A stretch of DNA of 64,000 bases from Flammula alnicola (taxonomy: Eukaryota; Basidiomycota; Agaricomycetes; Agaricales; Strophariaceae), in the NCBI GenBank assembly GCA_015499995.1, contig JADNRV010000135.1, forward strand, positions 1-64,000, given 5' to 3'. Below the pieces are notes generated by a model. That model ran no database searches. It was not told where the DNA came from and saw only the letters and a list, made by a program, of their open reading frames with translations. Positions within the stretch are counted from its first letter, which is position 1. Each line of letters starts with the position of its first letter. A program made the position numbers and the translations under genes. Shown piece after piece: positions 46,025-57,760 of this stretch.

Positions 46025-49000
46025 ATGCACTTCACTAAGCCTGCGTGGGTTATGCACAAAGACTCGGCAAAGTCAGACCAAGGCACGAAGAGGTTATCCA
46101 TATTCTCTGTTCACGTACACCCAGACGGATCTCGGATTGCCACTGGAGGCCTAGACGCCAAAATTCGGATATGGAGCACGAAACCGATACTCAACCAAGC
46201 TTCGGAGCTGTCTGGCAAGCCACCAAAGTCGCTATGCACGCTCACCATGCACACAGGGCCGGTGCTTACTGTGAGATGGGCGCACTCGGGGAAGTGGTTG
46301 GCTAGTGGCAGCGATGACGAAACTGTAATGATTTGGGATCATGACCCGTGAGTTGTTTTCATGTTCTTTGCGTTCTTTTCTAATGAGATCGACGCGTAGA
46401 AATGCTCGAGGGAAGGTCTGGGGCTCAGACGAGATTAACGTTGAAGGATGGAAGCCTTTGAAGCGACTACAAGGCCACGAAAGCGGTCTGTCTATGCCAC
46501 CTCAATCTTCTGAGTCCAAGTTGCTCACATTTAGATAGACGTTACGGACGTGGCATGGTCTCCAGGAGATCGATATCTGGCTTCAGTTGGATTGGACTCG
46601 GCCGTTATTGTGTGGTGTGGATTTACACTGGGTGCGTGGTCATATTTTAGCTCTGATTTTCATTAACCTCTACATAGAGCGCCTTCGAAAACTCGACCAG
46701 CATCAGGGCTTCGTGAAGGGTGTATGTTGGGACCCTGTGGGAGAATTCCTGGCCACTCAGTCAGATGACAGAACCGTGAAGATATGGAAAACCACGGATT
46801 GGTCACTGGAGGCTGAAGTGCGGAAACCTTTCGAGGATTCGCCTGGCAGCACGTTCTTCCGAAGACTGAGGTTTGTGACAAAAATCTACTGCGCTTTTTA
46901 TATAGCTGACGTGGGTTATCTTAAGCTGGTCACCGGATGGCGCACATATAACGGCTTCGAACGCGACGAACAACAAAGGCTACGTGTTTATCGCGGCTGT
47001 TATCACGCGTAACACATGGACGTCCGAGATTAGTCTGGTGGGCCATGAAAATACCGTTGAAGTCGCCGTACGTAGCCACCGTATTGATACTGCCGTAGAT
47101 TGCTGATGGGAACTTTAGGCCTACAATCCTCACATTTTCCTCCGTAACCCCGCAGCACCCATTTCCACCTCTAATATCTGTTCAGTCGTAGCCTTAGGTG
47201 CTGACGACAGATCTGTATCAGTATGGCAAACCAAATCTGCACGCCCTCTGATAGTCGCCAAAGATGTCTTTGAAAGGCAGATAATGGACTTGAGCTGGTG
47301 CGAGCTTTCTCGTAGTTAACCTTTATCTCAAGGCTAATGGCTTGCATCAGGTCATGGGATGGTCTAACGTTATATGCTGCATCATCTGATGGCACCATCG
47401 CTGCGTTCCAATTCGACGCCACAGAACTCGAAGGCATCGCTACCCATGCGGACCAAGAGCAATACCTCGCAAAGTTTGGTTTCACGCCCCCGCCACTACC
47501 CGAAGGTTATTCGCACGTGTCCAAGCAAGAACCCGCCAATATTACGCTCGCTCAAACAAAGCAGGTGAATGGGTTCGACCCTCGCACTGGCAGTCATGCA
47601 CCAGAGAAAGTCAACATCCTCGTCGCGAAAAGGGCGCCGAAGGATAAGAAACGCGCGAGCCTCGTCCCAAATCCTGCCTCAGCCGTGCCGACTTCTCGAA
47701 TGACGCCTGTCGCAGGTCCAGCTGTACCCCCGCCTCCATCGTCAGCACAACCAAACGGTATCTCAACGGGGCCCAGACGAGCACAGCTTACCCAAATCCC
47801 AGACGCGAAACCCCAGTCGCTTGCAATGCAAACCCCCAGCCATAGTTTCTCTAGCTCCTTTCCTGCGCCTTCCGAACAGCCCTTCGTCGATCCATCGGAC
47901 AAGTGGTCGCGGCATGGAGACCTCGGGCAGCCGATGGACCTGGATGTGCCCATTGACGCCTTCGAGACAGGGGCGCAGGCCGGGGCGAAGGGCAAACGCA
48001 AAGCGTCCTCGATAATTGACCTGACGGACGAGATTCCGCCTAATGCTAAGGCCATTAAGGCGAGAACGCTGGGCGGTGATAGGCCAGTGGAGGTGCATGT
48101 GCCGAAAGCGATATCAAAATGGACAGCATCTGCCCCGCCGTCGCGGGCTATGGGTGCGGAACGGGTAGGAACCTGGGCTGGTGGGTCGGGCATTGGCAGG
48201 ATGGAGCCTTTATTGCCAACAGCGCCGCTTCTCACTTATTTGAGTTCGGAGGTTGAGGGTACGAATGATGTCCTTGAGGCAAAGAATGTGGAAGAGACTG
48301 GTGCGCGTCCATTTGGCCATTCATTCTTTTTTCTTTCTTGCTGAATGTATTCTTGCTCATAGGAACAACAGAGGTGGCTTTTATAAGCGGGAAGCAAACA
48401 GAGTGGCTTGATTACCTGCCGTCGCCCGTCCTCGCGCTGAAGGCTACAAGTTCGTACTGTGCTGTTGGGATGGAAGATGGGTCTGTTAACGTATATTCAC
48501 CTAATGGGCGGCGGTGTGTGGCACTATTTTCTTTTGGTGTAGGCAGATTCTAACGGATTCGAATTGAAGGTTGATGCCAACTTTGACGCTCGGTGCACCG
48601 TGTTCAATCATCGAGGGGTGCAAGAACGCGCTACTTGTCATCACTATCAACGGCCAAATGCATTCCTGGTGAGTCCATTGCGCAATGTCTTCCCTTCTGT
48701 GTACTTATATGTTGACGCAACGTCCACTAGGAACGTCAAGAAACAATGCGCGAATTTCCCACCGGTATCTGTCCAAACGCTTTACGGGGTTTCTCCCAAT
48801 TTTTCCTTGGTCTCCGCTTCCGTCCGCGAAAATGGGGCACCTGTCATCAACTGTTCAAACGGCATTGTCTATTCGTACGATGCGGCCCTCTCGTCATGGG
48901 TCAAGCTGGCGGACCGCTGGTGGGCAGATGGTTCGGACTTCTGGCAAGGCAGACAGCGCGGAAACTCGGCCATTGCGAACCGCGGCATCATGACCTCGAT

Positions 49001-49531
49001 CGAGGGCAGTATCGCTGGAACCCCCGACGAAAGTGCTGCTGAGAAGCCGAGACCAAACTGGTGGAGCGCAGCGTTAACGCTCGGCCATCTGGAGACGAGG
49101 ATGCACTCGACGAGGTTGTTGGAGAGTCCTCAGGAGTATAGGCAGGCGCTGCTTATGTATGCTAAGAAGATTGCGGATGAAGGGTTTAGAGGAAAGGCAG
49201 AGGAGTTGATTCGGGAACTTTTTGGGCCCGTGTACTGGTATGTATTCTGTTTGCTGTGAGCAGGAGTGATGTCTCAAGCCGTTCTCCCTAATTTTAACAG
49301 GCGACCTGGAAGGGAAGATACATGGAATCCTTCTGTCGTTGGACTATCCAAGCGCGATTTGTTGAAAGATGTGTTGTCTGTCTTTGGTATTTATTTTATC
49401 TTCCTTCCATAAACTCGAAATTTAAGTTTGACCATTTGCTTCATGCAGCACGCAGCAAGACATTGGCAAGGCTTGCTCTTGACTGGCAAGATACCCTCAA
49501 AAAAGCCACGAACGACGAACAATTCCTGTAG
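46025..49531 (+). CDS. HIR1: HIRA/Hir1 histone H3-H4 chaperone subunit
   Basis: Plus-strand gene with about ten introns, ATG 46025 (MHFTKPAWVMHKD) to TAG 49529-49531, about 900 residues. The N-terminal half is a WD40 propeller: 'IFSVHVHPDGSRIATGGLDAKIRIW', 'GPVLTVRWAHSGKWLASGSDDETVMIW', 'DVTDVAWSPGDRYLASVGLDSAVIVW', 'GFVKGVCWDPVGEFLATQSDDRTVKIW', 'RLSWSPDGAHI' and 'SLVGHENTVEV'. A linker contains 'EKVNILVAKRAPKDKKRASLVPN', in the place of the Asf1-binding B domain. The Hira domain follows ('EWLDYLPSPVLALKAT', 'NGIVYSYDAALSSWVKLADRWWADGSDFW') and a C-terminal helical end. HIRA deposits H3-H4 independently of replication and represses histone genes. All joins I checked are in frame, including an acceptor at ATAG before the third WD segment. 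Confidence 0.9.
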
Positions 49532-50350
49532 CCGCTTTTGGTCGTCTCTTTCCCGAGTCTCCCATTGCTTGTGTTTTCCCGTGTAACGTGTATGTATCAT
49601 TTGCTTTGAAATCTGCTGAATCATATTCTTTATTTCTTCCCTCTGCGCCTTATGTATCAATACCGTGACTTCCGTCGGCGTGAAATGCCCCGGTCAAGTG
49701 TTATAACTCATCAAGGTCAAGGACCATCAAGGTCAAGGAGGAATTTCGATCCCGCTGTGCAACGCACCTGAAACGCCATCGTAGTCTAAAAACTGTATGG
49801 GCAGTGGCTCGAGATGTGGCCGAACAAATTACCTCAGGTTGTGAGGCAACCCGTTCCGTCACATCACTCGTTGTGCTGACAGAGTTGAAAACGAGGGTAT
49901 TGCGCATGAAAAAAATGAATGGTTCCTCGAATCGGAATGCCGAGGGCTTTGAGCCGGCGTCGGACGATCATCATTCGTCAGCAAAGGTCACCACCATTTA
50001 CTTTCCAAGCTTTGATTCAATGCGGTACTGGCAGTGCTTATTTTGACAAATAACTGTGAAAGCGCCGAGGGAGATGAGGGTGGAAATTTTAAGACGAAGG
50101 TGCGCCTCGGGATTCGACGGGAACGGCCGAGAGCGATTGTTAACCAATGGTCACGTGCGTGCTGGTCATCATGGAAGTGGCGCGGCCTGCATCACGTCTG
50201 CGGGCGATCCATCACCACAACGTACAGGGACAGGACACTTTATAATGCAACCGCAACTGTTGCATCTTTATTTCAAACTTCCATCTCTAACATATCGTGT
50301 CTCAGAGAGACGAACAACTTGAATTTTTAATCGCCAGCAGCATAACAGGC
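49532..50350. other. Intergenic, no gene supported
   Basis: A 16-base direct repeat 'ATCAAGGTCAAGGA' (about 49709 and 49728) is the only structure seen. Confidence 0.5.
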
Positions 50351-51679
50351 ATGTCAGAAACCGTCATTCGCGAGGTTCGTAACGGTCATTCTTCCCACCT
50401 AAGGCTAAAAGGCTAACAAATACATTCTGGGATCCAGGTTTCCAAAGGCGTTTGGACTTTCTCTAGGTGTGTTGGCAATGTCCGTATGCCGTCACGAGTT
50501 TAGCAGGCTAATCTGTGTGTACAGGCCTTTTTCTAGGTTTGGGGTGTGGCCAGTGGGAGGAAGATCTACAGCCATCCAACTCCAAAACGGCGGCGTCTGG
50601 ATCTTAGCATCCACCCCGTTAGACACTGAAACAAAGACGAAGATAGACGAACTTGGAGTTGTGAAGTAAGAGCGATAACTGGTCCTTCAGCTTGACCTAA
50701 CGAATTTCCTAGGTATATCATTGGTGCCGACGCCGTGCATCACCTGTTCTTGGGTCAGTAGTTTTGATGCTGGTATGTTTTTGCACCCCTAACCCAAATC
50801 ACTCTCTACTCTAGGTGACTTCAAGAAAGCATACCCAGAAGCGAAACTCATAGCTCCCGAGGATGCCATCACACGTCATGACGACAAGGACCTGCTTTTC
50901 GATGGAGGTATGCTGCTTGAACCTCACCGAAACTTCACCTGTGATTCTCAATTTATTCGTCTTAAGCATGGGGCCGTGATCCTCCGAACACAAAGTATGG
51001 CTTCGAAGACGACGTAAGTCAGATCGTCAACTTCTTTCCTTCTCAAGATGTTTTTGACTGATTTTTCCTGTTTCATTTCTTTGCCTGTAGATCGAACACT
51101 GGTAAGGCCATCATTTCCCATACCTACACAAACTTCCATCTCAACTTCCCATGCAAGTTACTTTACAGGTTTCAAAATAAGGACATTGCATTCCTCCATA
51201 AGCCCTCCAAGTCGCTTCTTGAAGCAGACTTGATCTTCAACCTCGCCTCCGTCAAAGAACAGGTAAAGATCTGTCTCTTTTTCTTCGTCTTTAAATTACC
51301 GTAACTTTGCATCCTTTCATTCAGTATTCCAAGACCAAAGAACCGCCGAATTTCTTGGGATTAGGACGTTTCGGACCCTCATCTTGGGTCCATTCTAGGT
51401 TTACATGGTCTCTCGGGACCGACAAAGAGTCAGTACCGATACGTATAGCCACTTCCCTTTCTCATCCTCGATTTTCCCTACAGTGCGATGCGCCGTGACG
51501 CTAAGACCGTTGCAGGGTGGGACTTCGATAGGATTATTCCTTGTCACGGGGTACGTTTGTCTTCTGCCTAACTTTGATTCGCCCAATCCCTCAACCTAAT
51601 CTTGTTTCTTTTTTAGGACGTCATTGAAACGAACGGAAAACAGGCATGGCATGATGCCTTCAAATTTTTCCTTGATTGA
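50351..51679 (+). CDS. DUF4336 family protein (metallo-beta-lactamase-like fold)
   Basis: Plus-strand gene of about ten short exons, ATG 50351 to TGA 51677-51679, roughly 240 residues. Exon 1 codes only MSETVIRE. Family blocks in order: 'VSKGVWTFSRPFSRFGVWPVGGRSTAIQL', 'LASTPLDTETKTKIDELG', 'YIIGADAVHHLFLGDFKKAYPEAKLIAPE', 'DIAFLHKPSKSLLEADLIFNL', 'AGWDFDRIIPCHGDVIETNGKQAWHDAF'. DUF4336 proteins share the lactamase-like fold, with the His pair 'HH' and the 'PCHGD' motif corresponding to metal-binding positions; enzymatic activity is unproven in the family as far as I know. No signal peptide, so cytosolic. Every block is intact. Confidence 0.85.
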
Positions 51680-52768
51680 GTGTGCAGGAGTGCTTTCTCT
51701 TAGATTTACGACTGTTTGTAATGTATGATATGATTTTTAGTTATGCGAACCCTCTTTTCTCTGTGCAGGACATAATGCATCACATATCCAACAACTGCCG
51801 TTTTGAGTTTGAGGATCCGTAGTTCTCTCTTCTTTTTACTTGCCAGGCGTCGACGAAGCGAATACTTATGGAGCGCAGTACGCGTGCTCTGATTATCAGT
51901 AGACTGGAGTCACTCTAAGTACCGGAAAGACTGGTCCTAGCGCCTCTCGTGCTTGTCCTATTCTCCCTAGTTTGTATACTATCCATTAAGCCGCTGAGTT
52001 TGTAAATATACCTCGATCGATAAATGGCCCAGTGCAAGCAGCAAGATAGCAGTTTAAAGTCGACATTGGCATAGTAGGCTGGTAGCCGGTCTGAAATAGT
52101 ACATTATCTGTAAATTATTCATTGGAACTTGGTATTTGCATTTGTACTTCTAGCTCAGCATTGGGGTTCTAGGGGTCTAAGCAAAGTTTGAGCAAAGTCT
52201 CTTTATAGCGGCATATTTCTTGTCTCGTTCGACCAAGTTGCAGTCTTTTGTCCAGGCTTTGGTAGAGATTGCCAAAAGGGGACGGTGGACCGGTGCCACG
52301 GTGCCTGGGTGAGGTAGATTGTGTTGACAAACTTTAACTCACGTTGTGCTCACGCTGCTCTTGCCTCGAGGCCATGATGATCTTTCTCAATTTAGATCTC
52401 ACAGTGACGAGCTGAAGATCGAAAGCAAAACTCGCAGCAAATTCATCGGGTGTCAACGGCCTGTCCACCCTAGTTCAATTGAAGGTGCGATCGACGAGGC
52501 TCTCTCTCGTTAGCGCCGAGCAACTTTATGTAAGGCAGGGATGTCGCGAAAGCTCATTGGCGGCGACCAACTCGAGGCAGAAAAAAAACATGGCATTTCG
52601 AACACGACATAACCATGAGGCTGCGATGACCCCGCCTTCTTAACGGGACAACCTCATCGCTCCATCACCCTTCCCCACCTCACAATCTAACAGCGACCAA
52701 CCTCATTCTCCGCACATCCTCTGCGTCCTTCTGGTGTTGCTCGCTCTTCCATTCTGTCTCTGATAAGC
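51680..52768. other. Intergenic, no gene supported
   Basis: No frame with family features. The right ~150 bases are C/T-rich and probably the promoter and leader of the zinc-finger gene. Confidence 0.5.
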
Positions 52769-55656
52769 ATGCCCGTATGTCCACAGTGTGACAACCGGCA
52801 ATTTAGCAACAAGGAGGCCCTGCTGCAACACATGCGCAGCTCGAGTGCCTGGCACCCATTTTGCAGCAGCTGCGATCGTCGATTCGTGAGCCAAACGGCG
52901 TACGAGGCAGTAAGTCATTTTCTTATCTTTGTTCCGGGTTCCTGTGCGTGATTACTGACTTTCGGCCAATAACAGCACATGGCAGCAAAACACCCACCAA
53001 CTTTTGACTGCACGGTTTGTAACCGTCCGTACCACGCACCGTTTGCCTTAGAGGACCACTACAGAGGTTCATCTGCCCATCCAAATTGTACCAAGTGTGG
53101 GCGCGGCTTTCGGGATCAGCCTGCTTGTGAGGAGGTAAGTTATATACATTTTAATCTTGTTGTGACAGAACAATAACCCCAACTGTGTCCTGTAGCACCG
53201 CCGGACGGCGCACCCCACATCAAGCTGCGCTCCGTGTGGGGGTAGAGTCTTTTATAACGATGAACTCGACCAGCACTACTTGGATTCGATCAACCACCCT
53301 TCCTGCACGTCTTGTACCCGGGGTTTCAAAGACGACACAGCCTACGTAGAGGTGCCTCCTTTCAAAATTCTCTGCAAAATGATTCTAGAGTTAAAATCCC
53401 TTCCTAGCACATGTCGACCGCGCATCCTGAGCAACATTGCGGTACCTGCAATGCCAATTTTGAGACCCCCGAAGCCTTGCAGGCTCATTTCTGGTCCTCA
53501 CCTGCCCACCCAAAATGCGACCAGTGCAACGTAGGATTCCAAAATAGCGAAGGTCGACAATTCGTGAGTTATTATGTACTACGTACATTTTATCTCACCC
53601 GTCTTATTAACGCTCTTTCCGAAAGCACCTCGAGACGGTTCATACCCCGACGGTGACCGCGGCACCCACTACAGATCCGACCGTTATCACTTTGAACACC
53701 ATCGAAGAAGTGAAACTGGACGAGATCCAGGCGCCTCCCCATCCTCCTCCCCCTCCCGCTCAAGAGCCAGAGAATTTATACAGTACAGGATTCACGCCAC
53801 TTAGTCCTAGGCATCCTATGCAAGTACGTAGCCAAGGTTTATAGCTTTATAACATACTGAATCGATTATTACAGAGGCTGATTGTAGGAGAAAGGCGAAT
53901 AGATTCTCCAGACCTTCGTCTGGATCTAGGCTTTTCTTCCCCTATCACAGATGTGAAGCCTCTTTTCAGTCCTACTGTCCTCCCTCGTCCCGGAGGAAAA
54001 ATTGAAGAACTGTGGAGTTCGACAGAGGTAACATTTTCACATGTATCGTATCACCAAACCGAGATCCTAACATTTAAAAGAATGTACAGGTTGCCCCAGC
54101 ACGCGTCAACCATTTTACTCCATCGGTGCCCGGAATTTTGACCCGTACACACGGACAACATATCACACTCACCCAGGCGACAGCAGCTCGTCTTCGGGCT
54201 GGTTGGACAGTGCACGGTCCGTCTGGCGACCACGGGAGAGTCGCCACATATCACCTCCACGGATTCTCCTCCCCATTCCGAGTTCCACCCGCGCCTATAC
54301 CCAGGAAGCGCCCGTGCTGCGTCAATGAGCCGACAAGGGCCTCTCTCCGAATCGAGCTTTGGGCGCGGGGGCAGGCTGCAGGACGACTTTCCGAGCAGCA
54401 GCAGCCATCGCTCGCTTGGTAGCTCGAGCGTCGGGAGCGGTTCGTCGTCGTACTCGGGCTTTGGACGCTCGAGGACGACCGTCTCAGAGTTGGTAAACTG
54501 GAAGGAACTGATGGGGGGGAAACAGGATACGTCGCCATTCTCGTCGAAAACTGACTTGAGAGCGTCGTTGTTTTCGGAGACGCTGACGCCTAAGGCGGAG
54601 CTGCCTGATCCGACCAGTAGTAGTGGATCTCAGATGCAGGGACATCTGAGTGTCCAGCCTTACAATCTGATGGTTCGCCTTCGCTCGCGACGGTATCATC
54701 TCCTGCTTCAAGTGCTCTCGGTCACTCCCCGTGGGCTCCAGTGCCCATTATGAGGTTAGCCTTTTCATTATTTCGGTATGAGTTCTTGTTCGTTGATCGC
54801 CGCTTTTTTCAGGCTGATACGAGGCCAACAACAGCTTCATCTACACGTACGCCATCGTTGCTCGAGGTAACATATACGGTCACTCCCAGCAGGTACGTTT
54901 TTGGTCCTTGGATGTCGCTCCGCAAATTATTTGCTAACCTCACAATTGCATACAAACAGTGCATGTGCGAGTCCGGTACGCTCGCCTGAGGTGACGTCGC
55001 CCATTGGGCTCAGAGCTCTCCCATCTCTCTCGCCCTTGCCTCAACCCCCGTTGATATCTCGTTCGATATTCCCGAGGCGCGACAGCCTCTTCCAGAATCA
55101 CCAACGGAGGTGCTATCTCCAGTAACCGTAGTGGTCGACCTCAAACCCCCACAGGAGCTCACACCTCCTGTGATTCCGCAGTCCGCCTCGCCTCTCTCGA
55201 CGTCCTCCTCCCAGAGCTACATCACATCTCCACAGGAACCGGCAGAAGATATTTTTCAGGAAGAGGTAACGGAGACAACTTCAACGACTACATTCCCTCT
55301 TGAGGCGGAGGCAGAAAGCACGAGTATTATTGACATCGAGAGCCAGCCGACAGTGGAGACCAGTTCGCCAGTAACCCCTACAACTACTGCACCTGAGCCG
55401 AAGGCGAATCCGAATCCACTGCATTGTCGTGTCTGCCTCGCGGACTCGTGTGACGACATCACGGCCAGCATGTGTGGCCATATCTTTTGCAACAGGTACT
55501 TATATCTCCTCGTCCTCCAAGACGGCGTCTCACCTATTCTTACTTTTTTTTCTCGCCAGGTGTATCACTGATGCAGTCATCAAAACGTCTCGATGTCCCG
55601 TTTGTATGACGCCAACCCTCTTGTACTGTCTTTTCAGATTGGACTTGGCCGCTTGA
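52769..55656 (+). CDS. C2H2-like multi-finger protein with C-terminal RING
   Basis: Plus-strand gene with about ten introns, ATG 52769 to TGA 55656. The first exons each encode one or two finger-like units of regular form: 'CPQCDNRQFSNKEALLQHMRSS', 'HPFCSSCDRRFVSQTAYEAH', 'CTVCNRPYHAPFALEDHYRGS', 'HPNCTKCGRGFRDQPACEEH', then more to about 53600 (excerpts). Introns fall at matching places, just before the His of alternate units, so the array grew by exon duplication. A long Ser/Pro/Thr-rich, probably disordered middle (53650-55400) follows; its frame between 54100 and 54780 is less certain. A C3HC4 RING closes the protein: 'CRVCLADSCDDITASMCGHIFC', then 'CITDAVIKTSRCPVC'. The RING suggests an E3 ubiquitin ligase; targets unknown. 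Confidence 0.75.
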
Positions 55657-57760
55657 TTTTCTTCTTCCTGTGGGACAATTTTACTACTATTGTTACTGTT
55701 AGCATACGTTACTACCAGCTTTGGGTTGGGTATTTTTGCGTCTTGGAGTATCTTGAGAGAATGAAGAATGAAGTGTAGTTAAATGTAGAATAGATTTCAA
55801 TTGGTTTTCTTGACCGATCCACTGGTGCCCGTTTCTAAGTGGATATCGCCGGGAGGGGGAAATCGCTGCCTCTGGTTAAAGATTGTTTCTCAAATATATG
55901 TATCATACACAGGCGCATATTTGAGTAAGAATAATAATATACCTCTGAATTCCTTCTGAGCGATTTGCCGAACGACTTCACATGGACAACTCCCATCTGC
56001 AGTTCCGGCATTTATGTGGTGTCAAGCAAGTCTCCACTCGCTCCAAATGCGCTCCGTTCCGGAACCGAAGTTGTCGTAAATATAGTTGTCATAAATACAG
56101 ATGAATTGGAATCTGTGTTTAACGTTTCGCACCCACGTATGTACAATACAGAACGAGGCCTCACATATGTATGAAGCACACGTCAGATTCAATCCTCCCA
56201 CATCTTACACATCTTATCACTGTATTAACGTGAGAACCCCATATGCTACAAAGTAATGCATGTCCCGACGTACTGGCACTGGCACGAAGTAATCTGTGAC
56301 CCGGAGGTGCTTCGCGGAAATTCCCATACAGTGCCAGTACGCCCTAGTACGCCACGTCGGTAAAATTTGTCCATTCTGCTCTTAACGACTCCCTTACCCC
56401 AAGGCTGGGATGTGGGCAGGTAGAATTTGCTTCCAACGGCCGCCGGGTTTTAATTTGCAACTCTGCTTTGCCGCCCAGAGCACTCGGCGCCAATACTATG
56501 TCCTGACTCTGCACCACTATTATGCGCAATTTGTGCGCATTGTCTGCTGGACCGGGTCGCGACCCGAGGAAGTATGTACCCAAATGTCCGAGTTGATCCA
56601 GGGATTGTGCGCGGCTGGCCCGTTGTACCACCCTTGTTAGCCGCCAAGTTCTCACTATTGATCGACGAGAATAAACTCGGTGCGATACCTCGGCTGCAAA
56701 GTGCTTCAAGGGCATTACTTCGCGGTGCGTTCATACCCCAAAAGACCCCCAACACCTTCTAAATTTCACAAGCGTTAGCTCTGCCAAGGATCGGGGGTTC
56801 GGAATACCTGAAAGTCCAAGGACTTTGACGGACGCCAACGCGTTCGCCGTACTCGGTGGAGGTAGATAATAGATATCTCATGATCAAGCATCTTTGTCTT
56901 ATCTGATAAGCCGCGTGGTACGGTTGGATCATCATCATGACGTGTTACGAGAAAGGGCGTATGTAGACCAAAAATAGGCTAACCCTTCAAATTTACATAC
57001 TTACAGCAACCGCCTCTAGCTATATGCAGCTGGGTATGTACAAGGTATGTATCGATGTTTGCTAGGTTCTGGGTCCATCGGAGCAACGAAATAACGGTAC
57101 CTGACGTTGAAATTGCCGCAAATTTATCAGAGTTCGAGTTCCTGGAGATCTTTTAGCAAGTTCCCCAAGCTTTTAGCTCATGTGCCACGAATTACGGAAC
57201 TCTCAGAGGCTCGAACGCGTTCTTTTGACCTCAAGGTCCGTGAAGGCAAAGTTCTGGAGCATCAGGGAAGTTGGGGGACCTTCGTGAGCATAAGGTGTTT
57301 CGAATTCTAGTGTTTCTTTTCTTCTGCCGCTTGTCGCTTCTATCAAGCACGGAGATTCACGAAAGTATGAGAGATTCAGGCCTAAGGAGGTCTTTCAAGT
57401 CCTGGAGTAGTGGCTCTTTGTTTTGAGTTTTCTTCGGGTGTTTTTCGCTTCTTTCAAGCTTGAAGCATGTCTATGGAGGCAAGTATCAAGTATGTCTTCA
57501 CCTATGAGAGATTTGGCATTTCTTAGTAGTACTCGAGTAGACGTTGAGCGGTTATAATCCTTCATGTGCATAAGGTCTCACGAGTCATCACTGACTTCGT
57601 TTTTCTTATATATAAAAAATTGACATATGGAACACGAACAGGGATATTCTGTAGATGACAGGAAGTTCACTACTAGTACGTACGGATTTTTATTTACGAG
57701 AGACTGACGTGTGCGGGCTTCAGGGAATTGGGGTTTTATATATCGTCTAAGCCACGTATC
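55657..57760. other. Long intergenic region with one GATA-type site
   Basis: No gene supported. Contains a perfect 13-base inverted repeat CGTACTGGCACTG (56269-56281) / complement (56329-56341) around a 47-base spacer, and an isolated palindromic CTTATCTGATAAG (about 56898-56910). Frames at 56344-56762 overlap on both strands and have no family features. Confidence 0.45.

Noticed and set aside
47594..48235. 213-codon minus-strand frame
   Set aside because: Antisense to the HIR1 linker and B-domain exon; composition shadow.
56344..56762. 123- and 101-codon minus-strand frames and overlapping plus frames
   Set aside because: Mutually overlapping, without family features or splice context.
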